From Halorubrum halophilum (lineage in GTDB: Archaea > Halobacteriota > Halobacteria > Halobacteriales > Haloferacaceae): DNA of 64,000 nucleotides. The stretch is from NCBI RefSeq assembly GCF_000739595.1, contig NZ_BBJP01000005.1, positions 60,873 through 124,872 of the forward strand. Reading direction: 5' to 3'. Positions 16,717 through 25,891 of the stretch are shown here, piece by piece. The notes beneath the pieces were generated by a model. That model worked only from the letters and a program-made list of their open reading frames with translations, did not search any database and had not been told where the DNA came from. Numbering within the stretch: the first letter of the stretch is position 1; every line of letters starts with the position of its first letter. The position numbers were made by a program, and so were the translations under genes.

Positions 16717-17892
16717 TTACAGCACGAACTGTACGGCGGTGTACACGCCGAACCCGAGCGCCAGCGACCCGACGAGCGACGCGACCCACGCGAACACCGT
16801 GTACCCCATCTTCGCCCGGCTCACGCCCGCGTCGCCCGCGGCGTAGCCCGCGCCCACGATCGCGGAGACGATGATCTCGTTGAACGAGACGGGGATCCCG
16901 AACGCGACGGCGATCTGCGCGATCGCGAACGACGGGATGAGCGCCGAGATCGACCGCCGCGGTCCCATCGAGGCGTAGTCCTGCGAGATCGCTTTGATCA
17001 TCCGCGGCGCGCCGGTCCACGACCCGACGAGCAGCCCCGCGCCGCCGCCGACGAGCAGGGCCCACAGCGGGACTCCAACGTCGCTGAAGATCGGGACGAG
17101 CGGACCGATCGCGAGCCCGACCTGCGAGCCGCCGGCCGAAAACGCGACGAGCCCGCCCATCGCGAGGAGGAACCGGCGCTGGGCGCCCTCGCGGTCCCGG
17201 CCGAGATCGGCGTACACCGCGACCGCGACGACCGCGGCGATCGCGACCGTGACGAGCGCGCTCCCGAGCTCGCCGACACTGAGCCCGGCCCCGAGCGCCT
17301 CCGACAGCGACGCTTGCTCGCCCGCCGGACCGAGCAGCGCGAATCCGACGTTCGCCACGATCGCGCCGACGAGACCGGCGAGCGCGGCGGTGAGGGGTCG
17401 TTCGGGAAGCGTTTCGCCGATGAGGAGCCGCGCGACGCCGTAGGCGACGCCGCCGCCGACGAACGGGGTGAGCACCCACAGCGTGAGGATCTCGGAGTAC
17501 TTCGGCCACGCCGGGTCGCCGCCCATCGCGAGCCCGACGCCGACGACCGCGCCGGTGACGGTGAAGGCGGTCGCGATCGGGTAGCCGGCGAACACCCCGA
17601 TCGCGACGAGCGCGGCCGCGGTGAGCAGCGCGACGATGGCCGCGCCGGCGGTGAGGGTAACGCCGCCGATCAGTTCGGTCCCCACCGCCTCCGTCACGTT
17701 CGCGCCCTGCAGGATCGCGCCCAGCAGGCCCAGCACGCCGACGACGAGACCCGCGCGCATCACGGAGATGGCGTTGGCGCCGACCGCCGGAGCGAACGGT
17801 GTCGACCCGGAGGAGCCGGCGCCGATCGACCACGCCATGAAGAGACTGGCCGCGGCGGCGACGCCGAGGGTGGCGACGGTTGCGACGACCAT
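16717..17892 (-). CDS. pitA: Inorganic phosphate transporter, PiT family
   Basis: Low-affinity phosphate permease of 391 residues with about ten membrane segments. The two inverted PiT signature regions are visible: GANAISVMRAGLVVGVLGLLGAILQG with TEAV, and GAPRMIKAISQDYASMGPRRSISALIPSFAIAQIAVAFGIPVSFN near the C-terminus. It is preceded, with one base between, by a 42-residue membrane protein that is probably its co-transcribed partner. PiT genes often sit with a PhoU-like regulator; none is here. It is convergent with the YgfZ-like gene, with repeat copy A between. Confidence 0.92.
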   Translation of the reverse strand: MVVATVATLGVAAAASLFMAWSIGAGSSGSTPFAPAVGANAISVMRAGLVVGVLGLLGAILQGANVTEAVGTELIGGVTLTAGAAIVALLTAAALVAIGVFAGYPIATAFTVTGAVVGVGLAMGGDPAWPKYSEILTLWVLTPFVGGGVAYGVARLLIGETLPERPLTAALAGLVGAIVANVGFALLGPAGEQASLSEALGAGLSVGELGSALVTVAIAAVVAVAVYADLGRDREGAQRRFLLAMGGLVAFSAGGSQVGLAIGPLVPIFSDVGVPLWALLVGGGAGLLVGSWTGAPRMIKAISQDYASMGPRRSISALIPSFAIAQIAVAFGIPVSFNEIIVSAIVGAGYAAGDAGVSRAKMGYTVFAWVASLVGSLALGFGVYTAVQFVL

Positions 17893-17893
17893 G

Positions 17894-18022
17894 TTACCGC
17901 TGCCCGTCGTCGTACCCTTCGCGCAGCCCCGTCAGGGTGCGCCGGACCAGTAGAAACGCGAAGAAGAAGAACCCGAGCAAGACGAGGAGGATCACGACGA
18001 ACAACGGTTCGACCGGGAGCAT
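17894..18022 (-). CDS. 42-residue single-pass membrane protein upstream of pitA
   Basis: A short ORF, one base ahead of the pitA start and on the same strand. It reads as a short acidic head (MLPVEPLF), one very hydrophobic helix of about 22 residues (VVILLVLLGFFFFAFLLV) and a charged tail (RRTLTGLREGYDDGQR). The positive-inside rule puts the C-terminus in the cytoplasm. The tight spacing suggests an accessory subunit or regulator of the phosphate transporter; that is inference. Coding character is supported by the clean membrane pattern with an abrupt charged boundary and by haloarchaeal codon use. Confidence 0.65.
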   Translation of the reverse strand: MLPVEPLFVVILLVLLGFFFFAFLLVRRTLTGLREGYDDGQR

Positions 18023-18410
18023 ACACTCGAATCCGTCGGCACGGTGTTAGGCGTTTCGGCAGCCGGGTCGTCCGCCGGTTCCGGTCGTCGCCTCCGGCCG
18101 CCGATGTCGTGGTCGTCCTCGTCTCGTCTGTCGATGACTAAAACGCGCTTTTGTCCATAAGCTACCTATAAGCTATCACCGGCGCAAGATGTCGATGCGA
18201 CCCCCGCTTCGGCCCTCTCCCCGCGATCGGTCACGACTGGCGAGCCGCGACGGCACACGACACCCGTTCGCTCGGTTCTCTGCCCGCGTCTCTCCCTCTC
18301 CCCTCCCCACCCTGCCTTCCGGCGTGACCGACGGAGCGGGGCGTCGCGGTCGCCCGCCGGTCCTGCCCCACCCCTCCCGGTTCGGCGGGCGTCACCCTTC
18401 CACCCCTGAT
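18023..18410. other. Intergenic region with a direct repeat and C-rich tract
   Basis: No credible gene. ATAAGCTA occurs at 18157-18164 and again at 18168-18175, 11 bases apart, on one face of the helix. Bases 18280-18410 are pyrimidine-rich on the + strand. The 380-residue reading frame starting at 18189 is a GC-rich shadow of the phosphodiesterase gene and repeat B. Confidence 0.5.
18157..18175. promoter_or_regulatory. ATAAGCTA direct repeat, possible operator
   Basis: Two identical 8-mers with an 11-base period, lying 135-153 bases upstream of the 42-residue protein/pitA pair. They form an AT-rich island in GC-rich surroundings. CCTATAAGC could also be a TATA box, but no gene starts at the right distance. 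Confidence 0.35.
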
Positions 18411-18929
18411 TCAGGGATCGATCCGGAACTCCTCGAAGACCTCGCCGTCCGGTGTGACGAGTCGTCCGTTCAGCGCGTCCTCGCCCTCGTCGGCCGGTTC
18501 GAGTTCCGCGTGCCCCGGTCGGTTCCCGCGCGGCTGCGCGTGGCTCCCGGGGTTCAGAATCGGAAGCGCGCCCGAGTCGTCGAACCGGGGGCGGTGGCTG
18601 TGTCCGCAGATCACGGCGTCGGCGTCGCGCTCTCGGCCGAGCATCACGAGCCCCGTGTCGCCGCTGCGGTGGCGGTGCGTGACGGTGAACCGGACGCCGG
18701 CGTACTCGGCGGTCAGCACTTCTGGGAGTCGGTCGCGGATCGCCGCGTCGGCGTTGTTGCCGTAGACGGCTCGGAGGGTTCGGGAAACCGACTGAAAGGC
18801 GTCGAGCACCGGCTCGCGGTAGAAGTCGCCTGCGTGAACGACGAGGTCGGCCTCGCGGACCGCCTCCGCGGTCCGGCCCTGCAGCTTCGTCTCCTCGCGC
18901 GAGTGGGTGTCCGAGACGACGACGAGCAT
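18411..18929 (-). CDS. YfcE/MJ0936-type metallophosphoesterase
   Basis: Calcineurin-like phosphoesterase of 172 residues. The metal-binding motifs appear in order: DTH (SDTHSREE), GDFY, GNNAD, a central H (TVTHRH) and CGHSH. Size and motif spacing match small archaeal/bacterial phosphodiesterases such as MJ0936 and YfcE; the natural substrate is unknown. The start at 18929 is set by a TATA box (reverse strand CTTTTTAAG, about 18952-18961), some 27 bases upstream. The longer in-frame ORF extending to 19307 runs through repeat copy B and is spurious. Confidence 0.88.
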   Translation of the reverse strand: MLVVVSDTHSREETKLQGRTAEAVREADLVVHAGDFYREPVLDAFQSVSRTLRAVYGNNADAAIRDRLPEVLTAEYAGVRFTVTHRHRSGDTGLVMLGRERDADAVICGHSHRPRFDDSGALPILNPGSHAQPRGNRPGHAELEPADEGEDALNGRLVTPDGEVFEEFRIDP

Positions 18930-18986
18930 ATCCACAGGTCGGTGCGCGCCCGGCTTAAAAAGCGCGCCACGGGACGGCGATCCAGG

Positions 18987-19535
18987 TTTATAAATGAACG
19001 CGTCGCGGTGGCGTGCGCCTGCGAGTGCCCGAAGGGCGCGAGCAGCCCGCGCGAGGTCGCCGGCGCTGTGCGCCGGCTGCCAGAGGGACCGAAGGTCCCT
19101 CGCTGGAGTCGGTCGCCCGAGCGAAGCGACGGGCGACCGACGAGGCTGGGGAGGTGTGAGGCTGCGGTCCCGCGAGCAACGCGAGCGGGAGCACGGAAGT
19201 CGCAGCCCGCGCAGCGAAGCGAGCAGGAACGTCTTCCGGCGGTGCGGTTGCGGGCGGGACTCAAAGGGGCAGCCGTGAGGCGGACGCAGGCGACGGAAGC
19301 ACTGCAAGGAGCGAACGGAGTGAGCGACTGAAGCGCGCAGCGAGCGTGCGACCGCCTCACGGCTGGGGCTTTGGAGGTCTTCACCGTCGATCTGCGATCA
19401 GCCATTTATAAGCGGGCGGATGGGGCTTTGGAAGTGTTCTGTTGTCGATCCACAGTCACACCAGTATGACCGAGCGGCTGGGGCCTTGGAGGTGTTCACC
19501 GTCGATCAGCCAGCAACAACTCCTTATAAATAACC
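18987..19535 (+). repeat. Dispersed structured element, copy B (three end modules)
   Basis: Starts with TATA TTTATAAAT (18987-18995) and GGTGGCGTGCGCC (19007-19019). Variable hairpins follow (GCCGGCG-CTGT-GCGCCGGC, AGGGACC-GAA-GGTCCCT, GTCGCCC...GGGCGAC). The conserved GAGGCTGGGGAGG is at 19142-19154 and the invariant 20-mer at 19256-19275. The stem arm CAGCCGTGAGGCGG (19270-19283) is perfectly complementary to 19352-19365. End modules start near 19361, 19418 and 19475, the first and third followed within about 40 bases by TTTATAA or TTATAAAT. It has a hairpin insertion between the conserved blocks that the other copies lack. It fills the gap between the phosphodiesterase and rfcS genes. Confidence 0.87.
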
Positions 19536-19550
19536 GACACCCAAGTTCGT

Positions 19551-22487
19551 CTATTCCTCTAACGAAAGCGACGCGAGCAGCGACTCCAGCTGCACCTGCT
19601 CGTTCGCGCCCTCGGCGATCCGGTAGTCGGCCTCGCCGATCCGCTCCATCAGCGCGACCGCCTCGCGCTCGCTCAGGTCGAACTCCCAGACGGAGCGGTG
19701 GAGCTGGTCGATCACGTCGCCGCCGGCCATTCCCGTCTCCGTCAGAAGTGTGTCGAGCGTCGCCCGCGCCCGCGAGAAGTCCCCCTCCAGCGCGTTCGTC
19801 ACCATCGACTCGATCTCCTCGGGTCGCGCGGTCGCCGTGATCGCGTACACCGCCTCCTCGTCGACCACGTCGCCGGTCGTCGCCGCCGCCTGCAGGGAGT
19901 TGATCGCGCGGCGCATGTCGCCGTCCGCGGCGTACACGAGGGCGTCGACCCCTGCGTCGGTCACCTCGATCCCCTCAGCGGCCGCGATCTCGCGGGTCTG
20001 CGCGGCGACCGCCTCGTCCGAGAGCGGCGAGAAGCGAAAGACGGCGCAGCGCGACTGGATCGGGTCGATGATCTTCGACGAGTAGTTACACGAGAGGATA
20101 AAGCGCGTGTTGTCGGAGAACTGCTCCATCGTCCGGCGTAATGCTGACTGAGCGTCATCTGTGAGGCTGTCTGCCTCATCAAGAAACACGATCCGGAAGT
20201 CGCCGCCGAACGACGAGCGCGCGAATCCCTTGATCCGGTCGCGCACCACGTCGATTCCGCGCTGGTCGGAGGCGTTGAGTTCGAGGAAGTTCCCGCGCCA
20301 GTTGTCGTCGCCGTACACCTGGCGAGCGATGGCGGTGGCGGCGGTGGTGTTGTGCATCACCGTCGGATTCTCTCCGGCGACGTAGTTCCGCGTTCCCGGA
20401 ACCGTCAGATCGTAGACGCGCTCGTCGGTATCCACACGCTCGACCGTTTCTACCTCGTCGTACAGCAGATCGGCGTTTGCGATCCGAGACGCCTTATCGA
20501 GGAGTTCGACGGTCTCCAGCGATAACCGATCCGCGGCGACCTCTCTGAGACGATCTGCGACCGTTTCGAGACGGGTGAGCGACGTCAGCGTCGAATCGTC
20601 CGAGCGAAGGAGATTCGTGAGATCTGGCGTCTCTATCCGGAGGCCATCCACGACTTCGGCGTACTCCACGCCGAGTAGATCAATACACTCGCTCAGCTCG
20701 GTCTCCACGTGATCGATCCGGACGTCTTCGACCGGCTGATCCAGCTCTCCGAGGATTCGTACCGCCCGATGCGCCCGCGGTGTCCGACGACCGTCGCTAT
20801 ATTCCAGAAGGCGGTCCGAGCGCGCACCGACTACCTCAGATACCTGCTTTCTGGTTTCTATCGGAGCTAGTTCCTCACGGCTCTCGACCCATCTCGTCGG
20901 GACGGTCGTCGCTGCTTCGAGTTCCGGTCGGATCGATTCGAGGCGTTCGAGCGCCAGTTGCGTGTCTTCGATCCGTTTCGTTGCGGCGTCGATCACGCCG
21001 TCTAGAACTGCACAGTAGCGCTCTCTTCCGGGAGACTCCGGGTTGAGGCTCTTGGGTAGATGCTCGGTGATCGGGATATCGAGCCGCCGACAGAGATCCC
21101 GAAGAACGGTCTGTGTCGGGATCGTGTCGTAGTTGGGGTTCGCCTTCTTTCCCGCATGCTCGTCAAGCCGATCGGACTTGTGAGTGATGGTGAATCCGAT
21201 CGCATCCCTGAACCGTCGAAGATTCTGCGCTCCCGAAATATACAGCGCGTGGTACGTCCGTTCGACATCACACCCGTTGGTCGCAGATTTCTTGAGTTCT
21301 TTCCGTCGAGAGGAGATACCGAACGTCGTGAGGAGGTACGAAAGCAGGGTGATGTGATCCGGGTTTCGCTGCGTTAGTTCGATTATTCCGTTAGCGCTGA
21401 CGTGCGCCTCGGCGTCGAACATCGCACGCAGGAACTCGGCTCGCGCGTCTGTTCCGGCTGTGACAAGATTCGAGCCGATACCCTTCTCGCCGCTCGCGCT
21501 CGCGAACGCGTCGAACACCGATTCCAGATAGTGAGTCAGCGTTCGGGAACCGATCGCGACGTAGGGGACGTCTTTCTGTATCCCTCGCCTCGTTTCCACG
21601 TCGAACACTGCGTGTGCGGTCGATTCGAACGCGTTGAGGAGCGCGTCGTCGGTGTTGTAGAATTTGATCCGTCCGCCGTCGATACGGGCTTCGCTGATCG
21701 CGAGGCCGACGAATCGCGCGAGCTCCGGCGTCACGTCTGTCGGTGGGATAATCGATCGAGACCGACGGCCTTGTCTGACGTATTCGATCGCTTCGACGCC
21801 GTTCACCCAACTGTCCACGCCGTCGACTGTCGCGCGAAGCGTTGATAACGGGACCGTCCGATCAAGATCCAGCCCATCTGCGGTCTCGGTATCGAGCGTC
21901 ACCTCTGTCCGCTCCGGGTTCATTTCGTCGTACCACCGTAGCGTCGGTTCCGTGGTCGAATCAGCCGTTGGCGTCGGCAGTCGATTTGGCCGAGCGATCC
22001 GATCGCCGTCCGACAGCTCCTCGGCCGGAACCCACTCGAACCCCTCGTGGGTAATGACTCGGAGCTTATGTTCCGGAGTCACCCGGAACTCGGCGCCGTC
22101 ACGAGTCGTTACTTCGACGAGTTCCTCCGCACGCTTTCCGAACACATGCGACGGCTCGACGTACTCGAAGTCGTTCCGGTCCGTCATCGTCGCGACCCGA
22201 AGCTCATCCTCGGATTCCTCGAAACCGTCCGTATCACCGACCACGTCTTCTATCGGCCTCACTCCGGAGTCGGTCAAGACGGGTGTCTCACCGGTCACAC
22301 ACTTCCCGACGCCGGCCGGTCCGCTGAAGAGAAGGTGGGGGATGTCGTCCTGCTCGATGTAGCTCTGGAGCCGCTCGACGATCGCCTCCTGTCCGTGGAT
22401 GTCGTCGAGCGACTGCGGCCGGTACTTCTCGATCCAGATCTCCCGGCCGGTCGCGGTCGCAGCCGTCTGCTCGTCGGCCTCGCTCAT
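19551..22487 (-). CDS. rfcS: Replication factor C small subunit with intein
   Basis: AAA+ clamp-loader subunit that loads PCNA at primer ends. The mature protein (residues 1-62 joined to 714-978) is 327 residues, the normal RfcS length: [18 protein letters not shown], Walker A GPAGVGK|TTA, Walker [26 protein letters not shown], and the SRC motif IQSRC. A 651-residue intein splits the P-loop between Lys62 and Thr, so the enzyme is inactive until splicing. The gene has a TATA box (GTTTATCAC, reverse strand, about 22510-22518) 26 bases before the ATG. Repeat copy B lies downstream. Confidence 0.95.
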   Translation of the reverse strand: MSEADEQTAATATGREIWIEKYRPQSLDDIHGQEAIVERLQSYIEQDDIPHLLFSGPAGVGKCVTGETPVLTDSGVRPIEDVVGDTDGFEESEDELRVATMTDRNDFEYVEPSHVFGKRAEELVEVTTRDGAEFRVTPEHKLRVITHEGFEWVPAEELSDGDRIARPNRLPTPTADSTTEPTLRWYDEMNPERTEVTLDTETADGLDLDRTVPLSTLRATVDGVDSWVNGVEAIEYVRQGRRSRSIIPPTDVTPELARFVGLAISEARIDGGRIKFYNTDDALLNAFESTAHAVFDVETRRGIQKDVPYVAIGSRTLTHYLESVFDAFASASGEKGIGSNLVTAGTDARAEFLRAMFDAEAHVSANGIIELTQRNPDHITLLSYLLTTFGISSRRKELKKSATNGCDVERTYHALYISGAQNLRRFRDAIGFTITHKSDRLDEHAGKKANPNYDTIPTQTVLRDLCRRLDIPITEHLPKSLNPESPGRERYCAVLDGVIDAATKRIEDTQLALERLESIRPELEAATTVPTRWVESREELAPIETRKQVSEVVGARSDRLLEYSDGRRTPRAHRAVRILGELDQPVEDVRIDHVETELSECIDLLGVEYAEVVDGLRIETPDLTNLLRSDDSTLTSLTRLETVADRLREVAADRLSLETVELLDKASRIANADLLYDEVETVERVDTDERVYDLTVPGTRNYVAGENPTVMHNTTAATAIARQVYGDDNWRGNFLELNASDQRGIDVVRDRIKGFARSSFGGDFRIVFLDEADSLTDDAQSALRRTMEQFSDNTRFILSCNYSSKIIDPIQSRCAVFRFSPLSDEAVAAQTREIAAAEGIEVTDAGVDALVYAADGDMRRAINSLQAAATTGDVVDEEAVYAITATARPEEIESMVTNALEGDFSRARATLDTLLTETGMAGGDVIDQLHRSVWEFDLSEREAVALMERIGEADYRIAEGANEQVQLESLLASLSLEE
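20349..22301 (-). mobile_element. Intein in the RfcS Walker A motif
   Basis: Protein intron of 651 residues beginning [13 protein letters not shown] (nucleophile Cys, block A) and ending [13 protein letters not shown] before Thr (+1). Block B is [13 protein letters not shown] with its TxxH-like centre. In the centre, [11 protein letters not shown]...[11 protein letters not shown] and [13 protein letters not shown] resemble the two LAGLIDADG helices of a DOD homing endonuclease. The first lacks the usual GDG Asp and the second keeps FDA, so nuclease activity may be decayed. A ~200-residue region after the endonuclease is additional. The insertion point is the known RFC-a type P-loop site. Confidence 0.93.
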
Positions 22488-22607
22488 GCCGGATCGGAGG
22501 GTCGGCGGGGTGATAAACGCCCCGAGACAGGGTCGACGACGGTCGTCTCGCGGAGTCCGTCGACGCGTCTCGCGGCCCCGCGAGGACCGCCGACACGCGC
22601 CTCGCGC

Positions 22608-23552
22608 CTACGCGAACTCGTCGATCAGCTCGGGCACCACGTCGAACAGGTCGCCGACGATCCCGTAGTCGGCGATGTCGAAGATGGGCGCGTTCGGGTC
22701 CGTGTTGATCGCGATGATCGTGTCCGACCCCTTCATGCCGGCGACGTGCTGGACCGCGCCGGAGATCCCGACCGCGATGTACACGTCCGGCGTGACGACC
22801 TTCCCCGACTGCCCGACCTGTCGGTTCTTCGGGAGCCAGCCGTTGTCGACGATCGGCCGCGACGCGGAGAGGGTCGCGCCGAGCGCGTCGGCCAGCTCCT
22901 CGACGAGTTCGAGGTTCTCCTCCTCCTCGATCCCGCGACCGACGGAGACCAGCACGTCGGCGTCGGCGATATCGACGTCGCCGCTGCCGACCTCCTCGAA
23001 GCCCGTGACGCGGGCGCCGGACTCGGGGTGATCGACCTCGACCGACTCGACGGTGGCGTCGCCGACCCCCTCCGCGGGCGCCCACTCGCCGCCCCGGACG
23101 GTGAGGACGAAGCGGTCGCCGGCCACGTCGACGGTCGTTTCCACCTTCGAGCCGTACATCTCGCGGGTGACGGTCAGCCCGTCGTCGTACTCGAAGCCGA
23201 TCGCGTCGGTCACCAGCGGGAGGTCGTGCGCCTCGGCGACGGCGGGCGCGTAGTCCAGCCCGTTGACCGAGTTCGGGATCACGACGGTGCCGGCGTCGGT
23301 CTCCTCCAGCAGCGCTCCGACCGCCGACTGGTAGACGTTGTGGTCGAACTCCTCGCCGTTCCCGACCGCGTGGACCGCGTCCACGCCCTCGCGGTTCAGG
23401 TCCTCGGCGAACCGATCGAGATCACCGCCGATCGCCGCGACGTGGAGGTCGCCGTCCCGCGCGTCGGCGAGTTCGCGGCCGGCCGTGATCGCCTCGTACG
23501 AAACGTCGCGAAGCTCTCCGCGCCGGTGTTCCGCGACGACGAGCACGCTCAT
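22608..23552 (-). CDS. etfA: Electron transfer flavoprotein alpha subunit
   Basis: ETF alpha/FixB subunit (314 residues), binding FAD and passing electrons from acyl-CoA or other dehydrogenases to the quinone pool. The FAD-binding C-terminal signature is visible (ASRPIVDNGWLPKNRQVGQSGKVV, then YIAVGISGAVQHVAGMKGSDTIIAINTDPNAPIF). The start ATG at 23552 overlaps the etfB stop (TGATG); a GTG one codon earlier is the alternative. It is translationally coupled to etfB upstream. No fixCX or acyl-CoA dehydrogenase gene is adjacent. Confidence 0.95.
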   Translation of the reverse strand: MSVLVVAEHRRGELRDVSYEAITAGRELADARDGDLHVAAIGGDLDRFAEDLNREGVDAVHAVGNGEEFDHNVYQSAVGALLEETDAGTVVIPNSVNGLDYAPAVAEAHDLPLVTDAIGFEYDDGLTVTREMYGSKVETTVDVAGDRFVLTVRGGEWAPAEGVGDATVESVEVDHPESGARVTGFEEVGSGDVDIADADVLVSVGRGIEEEENLELVEELADALGATLSASRPIVDNGWLPKNRQVGQSGKVVTPDVYIAVGISGAVQHVAGMKGSDTIIAINTDPNAPIFDIADYGIVGDLFDVVPELIDEFA

Positions 23553-24340
23553 CACGCGCTCACCCCCTTCTCGCGGAGGACTTCGGCGAGGCGCGACGCG
23601 CTCTCGCCGGCGTCGCCCTCGATCATCTCGGCGTCCGACTCGCTCTCCGGCTCGTACATCGAGGCGATCGTCAGCGCGCTCTCGACGTCGTCGGCCGACA
23701 GCCCGAGGTCGGACAGATCCGTCGCGTCGATCTCCTTGCGCTGGGCCTGCCGGATGCCGCGCAGGCTCGCGTACCGCGGCTCATTGAGCCCGGTCTGGAC
23801 GGTCAACACGGCGGGGAGGTCGACGTCGGTCAGTTCCTCGACGCCGCCCTCCAACTCGCGGTGGACGTGCGCGACGCCGGCGTCGGCGTCGACTTCGAGG
23901 TCGTTGACGACGGCGGCGTGCTCGAAGCCGATACGCTCGGCGAGCGCGACGCCGGTCGCGCCGAACCCGGTGTCCGCGGCCTGCACGCCGCCGAGCACCA
24001 GGTCGGGCTCCTCCGCTTCGACGACCGCCTCGAACGTCGTGACCTTCGCGGCCACGTCGGAAAAGCCCGCCTCGAAGGCGTCGTCCCAGACCCGCACGGC
24101 GCGGTCGGCGCCCTTCGCGAGCGCCATCCGGATCGTCTCCTCGGCGCGCTCCGGACCGATGGTGACGGCGACGACCTCATCCGCGATCCCCGCTTCGGCG
24201 AGCTGTACCGCCGCCTCGATCGCGTAATCGTCCCACTCGTTGAGGTCGTACTCGAGGTCTGACGCCGCGATGTCGGTGCCCTCGATCGCGAAGTCGTCGT
24301 CCGGCTCCGCGACCTCCTTGACTGTCACCAGAACTTTCAT
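23552..24340 (-). CDS. etfB: Electron transfer flavoprotein beta subunit
   Basis: ETF beta/FixA subunit, 262 residues: MKVLVTVKEVAEPDDDF, DLNEWDDYAIEAAVQLAE, ETIRMALAKGADRAVRV and the AMP-site region LVLGGVQAADTGFGATGVALAERIGFEHA. It heads the etfBA operon. The start at 24340 fits the family N-terminus and lies about 26 bases from a reverse-strand TATA-like CTCTTACAG, so an in-frame extension to 24388 is rejected. Confidence 0.95.
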   Translation of the reverse strand: MKVLVTVKEVAEPDDDFAIEGTDIAASDLEYDLNEWDDYAIEAAVQLAEAGIADEVVAVTIGPERAEETIRMALAKGADRAVRVWDDAFEAGFSDVAAKVTTFEAVVEAEEPDLVLGGVQAADTGFGATGVALAERIGFEHAAVVNDLEVDADAGVAHVHRELEGGVEELTDVDLPAVLTVQTGLNEPRYASLRGIRQAQRKEIDATDLSDLGLSADDVESALTIASMYEPESESDAEMIEGDAGESASRLAEVLREKGVSA

Positions 24341-24447
24341 GATCGATACTCCGTCGTTCGGCCTGTAAGAGCTTTCGGAACGCCGCACCGCGGGCTCGCG
24401 GTTTCCGCCGCCCGCGCGGTCTCTCGCCGTCGGGATCGGATCCCGGA

Positions 24448-25737
24448 TCAGCGGTCGTCTCTGGTCTCGTCGTCCCCGTCGTCTTCCTCGCCGTCGTCCG
24501 GGATCGAAATCAGATTCTCACGGCCCAGCCGAAGCTTCTCCACGCGCCCCGAATCGGCCATCGCTGAGAGCAGCTGCGACACCTTCGCGTCCGACCACCC
24601 CGTCTCCGCGACGATGTCCGCCTGCCGCATCCGACCGCCGCTGTCCTCGAGGAGGCGCTCGACGCGTTCCTCGTCGGACAGCAGCGAGAGGTCCTCTCCG
24701 CCGTCTTCTTCTCCTCCCTCGCCGTTGTCCGCCTCCGACCCGCCGCTCGCCGGACCCGGGCTGCCGGCGTCGCCGACTTCGCCGGCTGCGGGGCCGTGCC
24801 GCCCGCGATCGGCCGCTTCTCCGTCGTCGCTGTCGACCGCCCCCCCGCCGGCGATCTTGTCCGCCACGGCCCCGGGACTCCCGTCTATCCGCCGGTAGCC
24901 GACGATGCTCCCGGCGATGAGCACTGCCGCGACGACGATCGCGGCGGTGAGCAGCGTCCACGGTGGACCGATCGTGCCCGCGGATCCGTAGACGATCACG
25001 ACGGGATCGCCCTCCTCGAACATCTGCGGTCCCTCGATGATGACGTCACCGTCTGAAAGCCGCGTCACGGCCGTGCTCGGCGTCCCCGTGACGGCGTATC
25101 CCTCCGGCGTCGCCACCTCGAGGGTTTGCCCCTCCTCTAGCGAGACCAGCCAGGTTCTGTCGTCCGGTATGGTCAGCGCGTCACCCAACACCAGGTTCTC
25201 GCCGTCTTCTTCGAGGAACGCGGTCCAGACGAACGTCAGTCGGAGTTCGCCGACCGCCGTCGCCTCGGCGTCCGCAACGTCGAACGACGACGGATCGTCG
25301 TGGACGACAACTTCCCGATCGACGTCTTCGATCTGCATCGTCCGATCGGTGTTCCGACTGGCCTCGCGGGCGAATCCCTCAAACATCGCGGCGTCGGGCC
25401 CGATATCGCCGTCGAGGAACCTGTCGCCGGCCGCGTTGAACGCCGTGCGGTCGCTCTCGTCGGCGAGCGCGTACCTGACCGACACGGTCCACTGGGCGTT
25501 GCTGTCCGGCGTCGGCTCGATCCGGATCCGCGTTGCCGTGGCCGGGTCGAACTGCTCTTCGATCTGTCCGACAGTCGACGAATCGACGGATGACAGGTCG
25601 ACGGTCGCCGAATCGGCGTCAAGGGAGGGCGAAGACGAGGGGGAGGGCGCGCCTCCCGTCACGGGCGCGACGCTGCTCGCGGCGAGCGCGACGATCACCA
25701 GCCCGACGAGGAGGGCGCGATACGGGGCGTTCCGCAT
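24448..25737 (-). CDS. Membrane-anchored HTH protein (DUF7345/DUF7343-like)
   Basis: A 429-residue protein. It has a signal-like N-terminal helix (ALLVGLVIVALAASSVAPVTGG), a ~240-residue exported beta-rich domain, one membrane helix (LLTAAIVVAAVLIAGSIVGY), an acidic Gly-rich linker, and a C-terminal winged helix (SLLSDEERVERLLEDSGGRMRQADIVAETGWSDAKVSQLLSAMADSGRVEKLRLGRENLI). The build is that of a surface sensor coupled directly to a cytoplasmic DNA-binding domain, as in the haloarchaeal DUF7345-DUF7343 proteins I recall. The signal and target genes are unknown. It is divergent from the secreted protein at 25892, a possible target. Confidence 0.82.
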   Translation of the reverse strand: MRNAPYRALLVGLVIVALAASSVAPVTGGAPSPSSSPSLDADSATVDLSSVDSSTVGQIEEQFDPATATRIRIEPTPDSNAQWTVSVRYALADESDRTAFNAAGDRFLDGDIGPDAAMFEGFAREASRNTDRTMQIEDVDREVVVHDDPSSFDVADAEATAVGELRLTFVWTAFLEEDGENLVLGDALTIPDDRTWLVSLEEGQTLEVATPEGYAVTGTPSTAVTRLSDGDVIIEGPQMFEEGDPVVIVYGSAGTIGPPWTLLTAAIVVAAVLIAGSIVGYRRIDGSPGAVADKIAGGGAVDSDDGEAADRGRHGPAAGEVGDAGSPGPASGGSEADNGEGGEEDGGEDLSLLSDEERVERLLEDSGGRMRQADIVAETGWSDAKVSQLLSAMADSGRVEKLRLGRENLISIPDDGEEDDGDDETRDDR

Positions 25738-25860
25738 ACAGATCAGCGCACTCAGGCGCCGGGCAAAACGCTTTCCATCGTTCGTTTTGCCCCGCGACGG
25801 ACTCGTGACCACCGGGCCGACCGCGGACCGTGACGGGTCTCGTCGGCTCGTTGAGGTGGA

Positions 25861-25870
25861 TTTTTTATAT
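25861..25870 (+). promoter_or_regulatory. Strong TATA box TTTTTTATAT
   Basis: An unusually AT-rich box 22-31 bases before the ATG at 25892, giving a leaderless mRNA. It is the clearest core promoter in the first half of the window. Confidence 0.6.
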
Positions 25871-25891
25871 CCCGGCGCGAACCGAACTGGT

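Noticed and set aside
18189..19331. 380-residue + strand frame
   Set aside because: It starts in a C-rich spacer, crosses the phosphodiesterase gene in antisense and ends in repeat copy B; no coding signal of its own.
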